From positions 2,232,001-2,296,000 of the forward strand of contig JAESUZ010001735.1 of the NCBI GenBank assembly GCA_017311185.1: a stretch of DNA of 64,000 nucleotides, given 5' to 3'. Shown here piece after piece: positions 11,761 through 24,384 of this stretch. The first letter of the stretch is position 1; each line of letters starts with the position of its first letter. The position numbers were made by a program, and so were the translations under genes. The notes under the pieces were generated by a model that saw nothing but the letters and a program-made list of their open reading frames with translations, was not told the origin of the DNA and did not search any database. Origin of the DNA: Proteles cristata cristata (Eukaryota > Chordata > Mammalia > Carnivora > Hyaenidae).

Positions 11761-14283
11761 GCTATAGACACACAGACAGACCCTTGAGAAGGTGGCTCTT
11801 TTTGCGTCCCTGGCACCAAAAGGCGAGGGAAATCAGTAGGAACACAGCGGGTGCACATCTGTCGTGCCAAAGTCATTTTAGCCCCCATGCCTGACGGCAG
11901 CAGCCGAACTGGGAAGTGAGAGACCCCACCGTGAGGTCTGAGCGAACTTGGGAATTCTTGGGGCAGGGAAGAAGAATGACACCCGCTCTCCCTGGTCTGG
12001 TACACAAAGATTACATTCTCTTGCGGCCGCTGTGCATCTGAGATGACCCCCACGGGTCCTCGATTCAAGGCAGAAGTGCGCTTGCTTCCTGATCGCAAAA
12101 CATCTGCTTTCTGGTGTCACTGACTTTTTTTTTTTAAATATAAAAAAAGAAAAGAATGCATTTCAAAGCTGCTTAGGTAAAAGGCAGTGAATACAGAGCG
12201 TTTATTTATTCCCCCTGCCTGGATGCACAGAGCGTGGGAAGAAACACACGAGGAACAATTTATATTATGGACAGAGAGGGGTCTTCAAGAAGGAGGAAAA
12301 ACACAGGCGTCCCTGTACCCATCAGTCAGGCAGGGGCGGGGGAGAGAAGAAACTAACCGATCAGAGCGCCCCGCCCCCTACAGGCCCCGCCCCCAGCCCC
12401 GCCCTCCGACGGGCCCCGCCCTCCTCAGCTCCCAGCTCCTCGCCTGCACCCGCCCAGGCCTTCTGGGCCTGCAGCCGGGAGCCCAGGAGTGGCAACCTCA
12501 CTAATGGAATAAATGAACTCTGACAAGCCTAAATGGTTGTTTCGATGGATCCTCTTTCATTTCATTCCCATCCCCACCACAGTCCTTGGCTGCCCAAAAC
12601 CGCAAATAAAATAAATTAAATACAACAGGAGACACAATCTGAGTCTTTTACGGCGGTTTTCTCTAGCCGGAGTCAGAAAAATGCTAATGATTCCGGGGCC
12701 GCAGGCAGGCTGAGCTGGGCCTGGAGCGGCCCTGGAGTTCTCCGTCCTCTGCCTCCCTTGGCTCTCACTCCAGGGGGTGGGGGGGGTGCTGAGGTGATTC
12801 AGGCCCTGCTTTAGGTGCCTTCAGCCAATCGAAGGCGATGGCAGCCGCTTGCACCTTGCCGACAGTGGCTGTCACAACACCCTCACAACCGGCGACTGGA
12901 TAATAACGTGAAAATGAGATACAAATGAATGACTCTTCGTGCGTGGGGACCTGATGGGCGCCACTCCCTCCCCTGCCCCGCTCCCCAGCGTGGCGGGGAT
13001 CGCTGGGGGACGCTGGAGCAAAGCTCTAGGCACAGCAAGCAACAGCAGCTAGACGCGGATGGCTGCGCCCGCTCCCTTCTCACAGGGGGTCCCCAGGGCC
13101 CCAGAACGGGCCGCAGGTCCTGCCCGACGGGATGCCGTCCACTCCGAGTGCAGCTGGATGTGTTGATGGCCCCTCGGAGTGGAAACACGGGGGTGGGGGC
13201 ATGCCTGTCCGCCAATCCGGGGAGGCTGCGCGGGAGCCCCAACAGAGAGAGAGCTGTGGACGCCTTCTCGGGAGACGTGGCACCAGTCCCCTGCCGCCTC
13301 CCATCCTCCACGGGCCGGCCTCCAGGCTCCTTTTCTGTTCATATTTATCACGCCAACTCTTCCCCTAGAACTTGGGCTGTTTTCTCCCACGGGGAAGTCA
13401 ACATTAGCACAACTTGTCTAGAAAAGCACAAACAAGCCCCGGGGAGTACCAAGTGTGTGCGGTCAGCACTTCTCCGAGTTTGCTGGAACTGGAGGGGCTC
13501 AGAGGAGCAGAGGCAGGCAGATCAGAGACTTCCGTCCCGGCCGCCAGGGTCGGCCCTCACCTGGGATCCTCCTGGCTGGTTGGGGCAGGGTCTGAAAATA
13601 CCAGGCGGGGCTGGGGCTGTCCGGGTGAGAGGGGGACATGGGGGCCGTGACATCCCTCTCCCTGAGGATGCAATACGCCTCTGAAAATTCCAGAGCACAG
13701 ACCGTACTCCAGGAGGTTTAGAGGCCCTTCAAACCCACTGACTTTTCTTCTCCAAACTGTTCTGGGTGGAGCTTGTCTACATTAAGAGAAGCTGAGGTGA
13801 TGGCTCAGGCAGGAGGAAAAAAAGAAAAAAGAAAAAAAAGCGCTTTTGCGAACAAGCCCGTTAAAGAGAATTTATTTAAATTCAAGGTAGGCAGAGCATA
13901 ATTGTCCTGGGGAAGTGCAATCGTGCCGCCGGGATTAAAGCCTCTTCCACATGCCTCTCTTTCTTCCCACTCATTTCCCTGCAGAAAGCCTTTATTCCTC
14001 TGTCCATGTGTCGGGTAAACATTTAGCTTATTCCGTTTGTGTGTGACAATGCACATCCTGAATGACCCCATCTGTGGCGCCCGTGCCTACTTTAAATTGT
14101 AAACTCCTATAAAGAAAGGATCAGCCCCGGTGTAACTTACTCTGTGAGCCGAGCCATTATAGAAGGCTTTTAAGTGCCTACACTCGGAAGGACAAGAGGC
14201 TCTCAGCATCCCATGAATAGGTGAGAAGCCTATTTGGGAGTTACGTCCAACCTCACCTATGGAGCCAGGGAGAGAAGGCAGAC

Positions 14284-14440
14284 TGGAACTCAGGCTCGGG
14301 TCTTGGTTCTGCCACTTAACCAGCTACGAGACCTCAGGCGAGGCACTTAACCCCCCTGACCCGCTGTCTCCTCATCTGTGAGATGGTGATATTCATACCG
14401 GCCCTGCCTGCGCAGGCGTATGAAAGGATGCGGAGGCGCG
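14284..14440 (+). mobile_element. MIR SINE remnant
   Basis: Good MIR match: 'ttctgccacttaaccagcta', 'gacctcaggcgaggcactta', 'ctcctcatctgtgagatgg', 'gcgtatgaaaggatgcgg'. Confidence 0.75.
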
Positions 14441-14550
14441 CGTCAGGGGGCCTGTTGAGCTCGGGGTGGGGACGTGGGCGGTGTGCTCCTGCCTTTGCGC
14501 CATCGCCCAAAGTCTCTAGGACCAAGTTACCGTTTTTAATGAGAAAATAT

Positions 14551-14760
14551 TTTTTTCAGTTTCTTTGTTTTTGAGAGAGTGAGTGTGTGCACGCACAAGC
14601 AGGGGAGAGGCAGAGAGCGAGGGAGACACGGCATCCCAAGCAGGCTGCAGGCTCTGAGCTGTCAACACAGAGCCCGATGTGAATTCACAAACGGTGAGTG
14701 AGATCCTGACCTGAGCTGAAGCAGGACGCTTAACCGACTGAGCCACCCAGGCGCCCCTGA
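14551..14760 (-). mobile_element. Feliform SINE, antisense
   Basis: Reverse complement begins 'aggggcgcctgggtggct', continues through 'gctcaggtcaggatctc', the 'gagcctgcagcctgcttg' block and (CT)n to an interrupted T-rich tail. Diverged in the middle (ACGTTTG-type change around 14690). Confidence 0.92.
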
Positions 14761-15612
14761 GAGAAGAATCTGTCAAAGGGTGAAACTCTGACTTGCTAAT
14801 AACCGGAAGATTCAAGCACTTCCGTATGCGAAAGAGCTCGGAGTCACAGAAAGGGCTGGTAAAAAACAACCACGACCGCCATGCTGTCCCGGGTTCACTG
14901 AACGCAGTTCGATTTTATAACGGGGCTGGTTTTGGAGTCGATACTGAACAGAGACGAGGGAGGAGAACGCTGAGCCGCTCAGGACGCTTGTTGCAGGTGG
15001 GCTGGGCTGAGGGTGCCCCAGAACAAGCCACGGAACACCCCCACGCCCCCTCCCCCGCAGCGCTCAGGGAGCCAGGGGCCGCTGTGTTCTTCTGGAGAAA
15101 TAACCTCTCCCTCTGGATCCTCAGCACCTGCATGGTCAGTGTAGATGATGTGCGAGGTGCAGGGTGACACAAAGGGGAAAGCAGTAAGTGCCAGCGAGCT
15201 CACCCACAAGGCCGGGGACTTTAGTCCTTTTCTTCCAGTCTTTTTTCCCTACGTCTGCCTACTGACCTCATAGGCCGCGCTACTCTGTCCCTGCTCCTTT
15301 CTCTTAACTGCTGGCTCAAAAACAACTCCCTTCTGGATGACATTCTTTACAAACACTGCTGACGTCTTTCTGGCAATCCCCCCATGACTTACCGAACCCA
15401 CTGATGACTGACAGTGTTTCCGATGTTTTGCTGTCATAAGCAACCCCCTGTCATGGGCGATCCCCTGTGTGTGGGAAATTTGCTAAAATTTCCAATTATT
15501 TCTTTAGGATAAAAGTCTACGAACAGAGCCTTGATCAAAGAGTGTGACCATTTTCACACGGTCATCCAGTAGGGTAGCCGCTGCCGTGTGCGGCTATTTA
15601 AAATTGAAAGGA

Positions 15613-15842
15613 GGGGCGCCCAGGTGGCTCAGTCGGTTGAGATTCTGACTTCTTCGACTCGGGTCATGATCTCATGGTTCGTGAGTTCGAGCCCTGCATC
15701 CGGCTTTGTGCTGACAGCTCAGAGCCTGGAGCCTGCTTTGGATTCTGTGTCTCTCTCTCTGGCTCTCCCCTACTCACGCTCTGCCTCCTTCTCTCTCTCT
15801 CTCAAAAATAAATAAACATTAAAAAATTAAAATAAATAAAAT
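15613..15842 (+). mobile_element. Feliform SINE
   Basis: Full-length copy from 'aggggcgcccaggtggct' through 'ctgacagctcagagcctg' and 'gcctgctttggattctgtg' to (CT)n and 'caaaaataaataaac' plus an A-rich tail extended as 'aaaataaataaaata'. Confidence 0.95.
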
Positions 15843-17929
15843 AGAAAGGGAAAAATGCTTATTTTGCCATTTAAGGTTAAATCACATGAAACTGAAATGT
15901 GGTTCCTCGGTTGTGCAAATCATGTTTCAAGAGTGCAGTGCTATCCTTCTGGGCCTATCAACACTGTTGAAGAAGGTTCTAGAGGAACACGCTACACAGG
16001 CTAGCGCACTGAGGGGAGCGTGGCTGCTGGCTGGCACTCCCCTCCGGAGGTGTCCAACCTCGAGTCATCTCCTCCCGCCCACCCCCGCCCCCCATGCTCC
16101 TCTCCACTTAGGACTCAGGCCAAGGCTTTGAGAGACTTCCCAGCAACACACCTTATCTGAAGTGGCGGATAAGAATAGACACCCGCTTCTAAAGGCACAG
16201 TGAGTGTCCCCCACGGTTGTCCGTAACACTTCCTGTAAATTTTGCATTCTACTGTACAACAGGGCCACATCTGGGCAAAAATAAAAAGCTAGGCCTTTTT
16301 TCCTGTATGACTAAAACATTCTGCAGGAGAATGATCCCCATCAATCTTGTGGTTTTAGGTAGCAGGATGCAAACAGAGTATGAGCTCTCCGGCGTGTGAA
16401 CCAGAGGCTTCACTCGGCCTCTGGAACTGTGGGGGGCCCCAGGGGAGTGCTGTGTGGTAGACTCAGCATTAGCAGGCGCTCATGCTTTTTCCCCTTCTTG
16501 CTCTGGCTGCTAGGGAGCTCTGACTTAACTTTAGTGCCCCTTAACTGAAGCACTCCTCAGTCTGGGAGTCGTAATGTAATTTCCTCCCCACTGACATTTG
16601 TCTTAAATGTCTGCACTGATTGAACGGAGGTCTTGATCGTTACGGAAGTAGGTGAGAAACTGAGTTACAAATAAAGAAAAAAATACGAGGACACTTTACA
16701 GATTCCTAGATAAGTTGCCGAGACCTGGAAGCTCCTTTGGCAAATCAGAGCTTCGCTTTCCCAGAAAGGGGAGATATCACGGTCCTGCTCCCTCTACCGG
16801 CAGGAGGCCTGGGCCAGGGCTGGGAGCTGGTGCGGACTCACCACAGGCCCGGAGCTCTGGCTCGAAGTGCCTCGCAGGGGCTCCGGAGAAACATCCCTGC
16901 TGGGTGTATATCACAGCACAGCTCGGACAGCCACTCGTCCACAGATGGCCCGGAGCTTCCTGCTGCTGGACAAGTATGTTCTGTCCCTCTGGCCAGAGCA
17001 CAAGGTCCGTCACAGGGGACGCCGCACACAAGGAGAGCCACTTAGGCCAGCAGCCAGGAAGCCCCATTAACCAAGGCCTCTGCCCGGTGCGCACGGCAAT
17101 GACTGATGCTCGTAATGATGACCTGAGGCCCTGCAGGCCCTGAATCGCCTTCTGGATCGTCAAAGATTCAATTACACTCCGCCGAGTCCCAATGTTAAGT
17201 ATATTTTATTCTATTCTAATTCCTTGGAAACTGGCCATCCATGGTATCGATGGTAACTCTCCATTAACCCAAATGGTGGGTCTGCCAGAACGCCCCACCC
17301 CTCAGCTCGGCTGGGCTAGGAGGAGCGACGTGGGAGTCCCTACGGAGGACAGGGCAGGCTGCTGGAGCTCCGGGCACAGGGAACGGCCGCCGGAGGGAGG
17401 AAATCCGGCCTGGGCTGGGGGTTGGAGGTGGCTTGGCGTCTGCTTGCTTGCATGGCTTTTCCCCTGCTTTCTGCACTCCACTTTCCTCATCTGTACAATG
17501 GGATGCAAGTTTCCCTCGGACGGAAGAGATGACAGAGGGCACAAAGAAGGACCAAGCAGAGCTATGCGGACTGAACCAGAAAGCTCGCGAAGACACCTTT
17601 CAGCCTCGCGAAAGAACCCAACGATATGTAAAACGTGGTGCCGTTTTGGTCTCAACGGATGCAAGGCAATTGCCTATGTTGCCTACAGGTTGGCCTACGT
17701 ATGAGGTGCCGGGAAAGGCTCGGGAAGGAAAGTCACCGAAAGGGTAACGTGAATGCCTTCGGGGAGGAGGGAGGCACTGCCCAGGGCGGCAGTCGATTTG
17801 AGGGAATTTTCTCTCAACAAGGGAAACACGTTGCTATGTCAACAGCGTAAGTAACTTCCATTTTCTAAAAACAGAAAGCCATGTGTATGTATAAACCATA
17901 CATAAATGGAATAATACGTATATGTGTGC

Positions 17930-18214
17930 ACACATATAACACACACACGTGTGCATATATATATACTCTGTGTATGTATATTTAACATGTGTGTAGCGAG
18001 CGTGTGTCTGTGTGTACAGAGTGTGTGTGTATATATAGTGTGTGTGTGCATGTGTGTGTATGTACAGAGAGACTGTGCATGTATGCGTGTGTGTAGAGAG
18101 AGTGTCTGTGTGTGTATATAGTGTGAGTGTGCGTGTGTGTATATGTATAGAGAGACAGTGTGCATGCGTGCGTGTGTAGAAGAGAGCACGCGCGCGCGCG
18201 AGAGAGAGAGAGAG

Positions 18215-18259
<45 letters not shown>

Positions 18260-18268
18260 ATGCATGCA
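17930..18268 (+). repeat. Compound TG/CG/GA microsatellite tract
   Basis: About 340 bases of alternating purine-pyrimidine sequence: imperfect TG with TATA interruptions, then CGCGCGCGCG, a (GA) run of about ten units at 18200-18219, then pure (TG) of about eighteen units, ending in GTGCATGCATGCATG. Reading the opposite strand gives a spurious His/Thr-rich peptide. Confidence 0.95.
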
Positions 18269-19331
18269 TGTGCTAGGTACCTGGCGGAGGACTGACACCG
18301 AGTGAATAATCACTACGAGGCCGAGCTAGGTAAAAGCACCATTTCTGCAGGTCAGAGATGGCCCCATACCGGCACCCTCACCAAGTCCAGCATCCGCAGG
18401 CTAACAAGCACCCCGATTCACCTGAGAACAGAAGGGGCTGGAAGGAGGCAGGGAATGGAAACAAACCCATGGTCACCACACCGGAAACCCGGGCCCTGGG
18501 CTCACACACAGGCTCTGTTTGCTTGCCCGGGGCAGGGAGGAGCGGGGACAGCCACCTCTCCAGACGCAGCAGCCCCGGAGCACAGGAGGCGGGGCCTGCG
18601 GAGAGCTGGGGGTGGAGGATGGCTCAGCCGAGGCCCGGCACACTTCTAAGGCCTGGGGCAGTCAAGGCCAAGGCCATGCTCTGTGGAAATCAGGGCGCAC
18701 AGCGAGGGTCTGCCCCGTGACTGGGAGGAGCCCTCCCCACCCCCACCCCCTGACTCCTGGGTCCAGACCAAGGACGTTGGACCCTGCCAGGAACACTGTG
18801 AGGCACAGACATGCAAGTGAATTAATTCTCTTCTAAGACTTTTATGTTTTGGATGCTTCACGACAGCCCTCGAGATGACTGCAGGCAGCCTGGGGCTCTT
18901 CCAAAACCTGAGCTGGGAATCAGATGCTCTGAAATGTGTTTATGAGTGAGCAGAGGTGACGAGAGGAGAGCAGGAGGAACGGGCTCCTAGGCCTGGACAC
19001 CAACGCCAGGCGCCACAGCGAGATAAAGGAAGGAAGTCTGAGACACGGAGTCTGAGGCCCACACAGCCCCTCCGGTCAGGTTGTACCAAAACCACCTCCA
19101 CGGCTTACGAATGCTAGGGCACGGGTTCCCAAACTTCCTTGGTCCCTGCACGGCGCCCCTTGGTGTCTCCGGCCATGTTTTCACGGCGTCCACACGCCAT
19201 GAGATGCAGGCGCCCAACAGTGTGGTTACGGCAGCTCCATGGTCCAGCCTCACCCAGACAGACACCTTCGCTGCAGCAGTTGGCACCATCGCTGATGGCT
19301 GTCGCTGTGGTTTTCTCAAAACTAAGACAGT

Positions 19332-19556
19332 CCAGGGGCACCTGGGTGGCTTAGTCGGTTGAGCAGCCAACTTTGGCTCAGGTCATGATCTCACAGTCCG
19401 TGGGTTTGAGCCCCACGTCGGGCTCTGTGCTGACAGCTCGGAGCCTGAAGCCTGTTTTGGATTCTGTGTCTCCCTCTCTCTCTGACCCTCCCCCACTCAT
19501 ACTCTGTCTCAAAAACAAAACAAATGTAAAAAAAAACCCTAAAAAAACAAAAAAAC
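19332..19556 (+). mobile_element. Feliform SINE
   Basis: Full-length copy from 'ccaggggcacctgggtggc' to 'tctcaaaaacaaaacaaatg' and an A-rich tail. Carries the standard 'gtgctgacagctcggagcc' block. Confidence 0.95.
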
Positions 19557-19624
19557 TAAGTCCACCATGCACGCGCGAGTTCTGAGGCACCCCAGGGCAC
19601 AGTCTGGGAATCATGACACTGGGC

Positions 19625-19800
19625 TAACTGCTTTACTTTCATTATCTCATTGAAATTTCCCAATGACCCTGACGTGTATATACCACAGTCCCCACTTTAC
19701 AGATGCAGTTATCTTCAGGGCATTTAAATGACTTATCCAAGTCTGATAGCTGGTAATGGAAGAGCCTACATTTAAACACTGATCTGAATCTGATGGACCA
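19625..19800 (-). mobile_element. MIR SINE remnant, antisense
   Basis: Plus strand reads the MIR reverse complement: 'cattatctcattgaaattt', 'cactttacagatgcagtta', 'aatgacttatccaagtctga', 'tagctggtaatggaagagc'. Confidence 0.8.
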
Positions 19801-20860
19801 CCAGGGCTGCCACGTTCAGTTGCACAGGTTGGATACTACACAATTCTGGAGAGTACCACTCCCACAGACTCCAATACTGATACTCTAAATCATTAAGCTA
19901 ACAGCTGGTGTTAGACTGGACACAAAGCCTGCAGCTGTAACAGCCCCTCCACTGAACAGCCTCTTGATTTGACTTCTACGATCACATGCCTCTGCCCACA
20001 TCCTTTCCCTGGCAAATTCAGACTAGCAGGATATACTAAACATGCTTCACAGAACCTTCATCACCAAGCGCTAAAACGATCAGCTCCAACAGTGTAGACT
20101 GCAAAACAGCTGGTGGTGAGGTATTTCAACCGCAGGTGGGCTTGGCAGGGAAAAAGATCTAGAGGTCCAAGTGGACCCAGCAAGTATTGCGGACTGAAAA
20201 TGTGTGCCCTCGTTAAGAGCCGATTCGATAGAACAGGTTTCTCAAAATAAGGCCTGCTGCCCCTCTGATAGGTGCTTAGAGGGACTTGGCACCCCGCGGT
20301 ACGGGCACACTGATCTCAAAGACGGGCCGGAGCCGCCAGCACGCGCCCCAGGGTGATGGTGGGCGCCGTGTCACTGGAACCCGTCCCCCGCATCCCAGCC
20401 TGTGACAGGAGATTGTGTAGCCCGGCTGAACGACGCAACACGTGGCTGTCCTCACTGCCAGGAGCTATCGGTTACCTGCTCACAGAAGATTCCAGTAACA
20501 GAGCAATGCTAACTTTTTATTTTTTAAGTGATCGGGTTGGGTTTGCAGAACCACTAAGCGATGGTTAGTGGCGCCAAAGATGGCACCCAAGGCAGCATCT
20601 GATGACTGGCCGCGTTCAGATCAGCCCGAGGTCTGTTTACACCGAACGGGCAAGCGGAGCCCGTTCCTGTGGTGCCGGCTTCCTGTGGTGCCGGCACTTC
20701 CTGATGCAAACAGGCCTGCCCTGCGTGAGCGTCGCTGACGTAAAGGTGCCGAGAGGCATCACAGATCCGAACCCGAGGCGACAGTCTCCCTGGTATTAAC
20801 ACCCGCGTTCTGAATCTAGTTGCCCCAAAGCAGCAGCGGCCATCACGCTCAAGTAATGTT

Positions 20861-21022
20861 GTTCATGATCTCATGGTTCATGGGTTCGAGCCCCGTGTCG
20901 GGCTCTGTGCTGACAGCTCGGAGCCTGGAGCCTGCTTCACATTCTGTGTCTCCCTCTCTCTGTGTCCCTCCCCCACTCCTACTCTGTCTCTCAAAAACGA
21001 ATAAATGTTAAAAAAAATATAT
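20861..21022 (+). mobile_element. Feliform SINE, 5' truncated
   Basis: Starts inside the tRNA-derived part at 'catgatctcatggttcatg' and runs to (CT)n, 'tctcaaaaacgaataaatg' and poly-A. The GGCGCCTGG head is missing, so this is a truncated insertion or later deletion. Confidence 0.92.
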
Positions 21023-21529
21023 TACAAAAAGAATCATATTTTTCTTCAAAAGGGCTCTTTCTACGTTACTCCAGGAGAGAGACAGTGTGAGAAACGCTGT
21101 CGTGGGCTGTGGCCTTAAGGACCGTCCCTCTAGATGGAAAACTCTCTCCGAGATCGTCCCGCCGCTGAGCCCCGCGCTTCAGAGCGGCCCTGGGGAGGAC
21201 CGGGCAGATGAAGGGACTCCCCTAAGGGCTCAAAGTGGGGGAGCAGGGCTGTGGGCGAGCGCCCAGGCCCCCGGCTTGTGGTGGACAGGCCAGGAGCCCC
21301 AGGCACTGCACGGGAGAGCGGCGCCAGGCCACAGGAGAGCCACGTGCTTTACCGATACCACTGACCTTGTCCTCACGGCAGGCCACATGTTGTGGGCGAC
21401 CTGGCCGCTCTCCAGAGACAGACACCGAGTCGTAGAAACGCGGCCACCGGACCCAAGCGTGTAGGACCTGGCCTCTACCGTGAGGCTTTTAACGGCGTGG
21501 ATGTGTTTCCGCTTCTCCCGACGCCGCGA

Positions 21530-21640
21530 CAGTCCCTCTGTCCTGGGGTTCACGTTTGTTTCTGTAACCCCGCACGCACCTGGCACGGTCCCTGCCTCAT
21601 TACAGATGCTCAGTAAATATTTGCTAACCCGGCGAGGTAC
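21530..21640 (+). mobile_element. L2/MIR-like tail
   Basis: 'gcacctggcacggtccctg' followed by 'gatgctcagtaaatatttg' is the usual end of L2 or MIR elements. Family not resolved. Confidence 0.5.
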
Positions 21641-23635
21641 TTCCTAACTGGAAAGCAGCATGTTAAGATCTCCCTTTTCCCGCTCCTCGGAAAGCTCCAC
21701 GTCATGTGAACAGGCGGGGAGCGGCTCCTGCTCAGACAGCCCCCCGAGATGTCCCGGGGCTCCGCCACCTTTCAGCACCCGGGCCGCTGCAGACACGGAG
21801 CACAATTATCGGCTGCAACAATGAGCCCCACTGGCTGCCGCTCTCCGACAAGCCCAGACAAAGCGCAGGGACCTTGTATCTGAAAAGGCACTGAATGGGG
21901 AGAGAGGAGGTGTGAAAGCAACACTACTGCAGCCTGCGCGGGGAAGGAATCAGGGCGCACAATGCCGCCCCCCCACCCCCCGGGACTCCCGCGCTCTCCC
22001 CAGGGGGCCCCGTTCCACCGTCCGGGCTTTGTCACCTAGTCTGGAGTCAGGCTAGGCACAGACAGAAGGAACACATCAGCTGCAACAGAAGCCGAGGTCT
22101 CTGGAATCGCAAAGGAAGAAAATGACAGCAAGGAAAAGCAAAACCCTTCTCCACTCCCAGTTTGTTACTATACTTGCGGAGGAGGAAAACAAAGCGAGCT
22201 CCCACATGGGCCCTGGTTTGGGGCCGTTCTGCCAGCCGGTCTGGCAGAGGGAAACGTGAGAGCCCCAGGGATAGGTGGTCTGTGCCATATTCTTAGGTGA
22301 AATACCTGCGGCTGCTCACCTAGCACAGGTGCTGGGCCCATGTCCGTGGCAGACATCACTAATCAACTACAGCGCCATTTCCCACGGAGCCAGACAGCTT
22401 CCCGGTCTTCCCACACAGGACCCCAGGCGGCCGTGACTGACGGGGTTGTGTCGGGCTTGCAAGGAGGAAGCCGCTATCCCCAGGCTGGCCTCGCCCGACC
22501 CCTTCACTGATTCATCCAACAAAGGAGGCTCTGGGAAGCCACGCCACTGCCCCAAGGTGACCTTCAGGGTGCAAGGCAGAGCTGGGCCAGATCTCAGGGC
22601 TCCTGACTCCCTGGCCCACGTTCTGCTCCCTTGGAAAATCACACTGGCCCCTCGCCAGGCTGACAGCTGACTTCTGATGGCCAGGCTACAAGGACAACGG
22701 GAGAAAGGAGAGCTCGGGGAACCGCACTATCTTTGCCGTGCGAAAGCGGCTTCATCCTGGTTTGAGCGGCAATAACTTTTACAGCCTCTGCCTGTCCCCT
22801 GGCGGACAGACCGGTAGGTAGGCAGAGAGCAGAATAATTAAAACAGAGGAAGCAGAGGGCCGGAAACAGATTTCCTGCAAAGCGGGCCTCTCGAATGAAG
22901 AAAGTGTCACCTGGTGCACGTCTCTGTCAAATGCCTTGGGGCTGAGCTCCTGGGGCTCTTAAACGGGGAAGGGCATGCTCTGGGAACCGCGGCTTGGCGC
23001 CCAGCCCGCCACACCCTGCGTCGGGAGGGATGGAGAATCAACAAGAGCGCACGGAAGCGATGTGCTAGGTTCTCAGCTCTCTGAAAATGGGGTAGAAACA
23101 CAGAACCGCTGTTTTCTCACACACTGCAAACAACTGACACTTAACATTTTTCTGCATTCTCTACAGCACCAGGTTCAGGCACAAATCTGCTGAACAGAAG
23201 TAGATCCCCGGAGATCAAACACACGTACGATGCCAATCACTTCATTTCCTTGGGTTCAATCAGCCTACGTCTCAGTGACAAAGTATATACACTGTTTTTA
23301 CTATATATAAAAATTGGGTGATGTCTTTTCCTCATTCCCACCCCCTCCTCACCTGGCTACTAACTGTGTGACTGACCAAAGGATCGGACTCCTTGCAGCT
23401 GACCTAGAGAATCCTTCTTTCTCTGACCCACAGGGATACTAATGCTGACAATATTTGTTTTGGGTCATGCCTTGAAGGGAGTGAGGCTGGCCTCTTACTT
23501 TATCAGAAATCCCTTTTATAGCATTCTTAACAGAAAGTTGCCTTAATCTTCACTTGCTTGCCCCCAGTGATGGGCAACTCACTATGGTAGGGTGTGGCCT
23601 TTTGTAATCCTTTATGGATTACTGTTATTTGTTTT

Positions 23636-23823
23636 GTTTTAATTTTTTCTCTGAGGGAGAAAGCGTGAGCAGGGGAGGGTCAGAGAGAGAAGGCGATACA
23701 GAATCTGAAACAGGCTCCAGGCTCTGAGCTGTCAGCACAGAGCTCGACGTGGGGCTCGAACCCACGAACCGTGAGATCATGACTTGAGCTAAAGTGGGAC
23801 ACTTAACTGACCAAGGTGCTCCT
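23636..23823 (-). mobile_element. Feliform SINE, antisense, diverged
   Basis: Reverse complement shows 'gtcatgatctcacggttcg', 'gggttcgagccccacgtcg', 'ctgacagctcagagcctgg' and (CT)n. The head end is eroded ('aaggagcaccttggtcag'). Confidence 0.92.
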
Positions 23824-23827
23824 TAAA

Positions 23828-24335
23828 AAAAAACTTATTTTGAGATAATTATAGGCTTATAGGCAGTTGTTAAGAAATAATCAGGGAGATCCTGTATACC
23901 CGTCACCCACAGTATTTCCTTCTATGCAATCTGACCACCTGCAGACTCGTGACCAGGCAAGACACAGAATGTTCATCGCAGGGGGATCCCCTGTTCCCTG
24001 TTTACAGACACGGCTGCCCTCTTTCTCTTTGTCTACCTAATCCTCAATTAATGCTCCCACCTCTCTAATCTTGCTGCTTTCCAAATGTTATGTAAACGGA
24101 ATCCCACAGTATGTACCCTTTGGAGACTTGCTTCTCCATCTCGGCATCATGCTTCAGAGAGTTCTTTCACCCACGTTGCTGGGTGTCGACCATTTACCCC
24201 TTTCTGTTGCTCCATAGTATTTCGTGGTACAGATCAACCACGGTTCATTTAACCATCTGCCTGCTGAAGGACATCCCGGTGGTTTCTGGGTTTGGATGTA
24301 ATGAGGAAAGCTGCTACGTGCATCTGTATACAGAT
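23828..24335 (-). mobile_element. Antisense old L1 3' end, first copy
   Basis: Plus strand shows antisense L1 landmarks: 'gagataattataggcttat', 'gagatcctgtatacccgtc', 'aaacggaatcccacagtatg', 'cggttcatttaaccatctg', 'gaaggacatcccggtggttt'. It ends around 'gctgctacgtgcatctg'. Confidence 0.8.
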
Positions 24336-24384
24336 TTGTGCATCTGTCTACCTCCTTCCCTTCTTTCTTTCCTTCCTCCCCTCC

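Noticed and set aside
17834..18313. His/Thr-rich minus-strand ORF
   Set aside because: It is a translation of the TG/CG/GA microsatellite tract and is open only because the repeat lacks stops.
19100..19331. Possible hAT element ('gggttcccaaacttccttgg')
   Set aside because: Only the first 20 or so bases look like a transposon end. The rest does not follow any pattern I know, so it was not listed.
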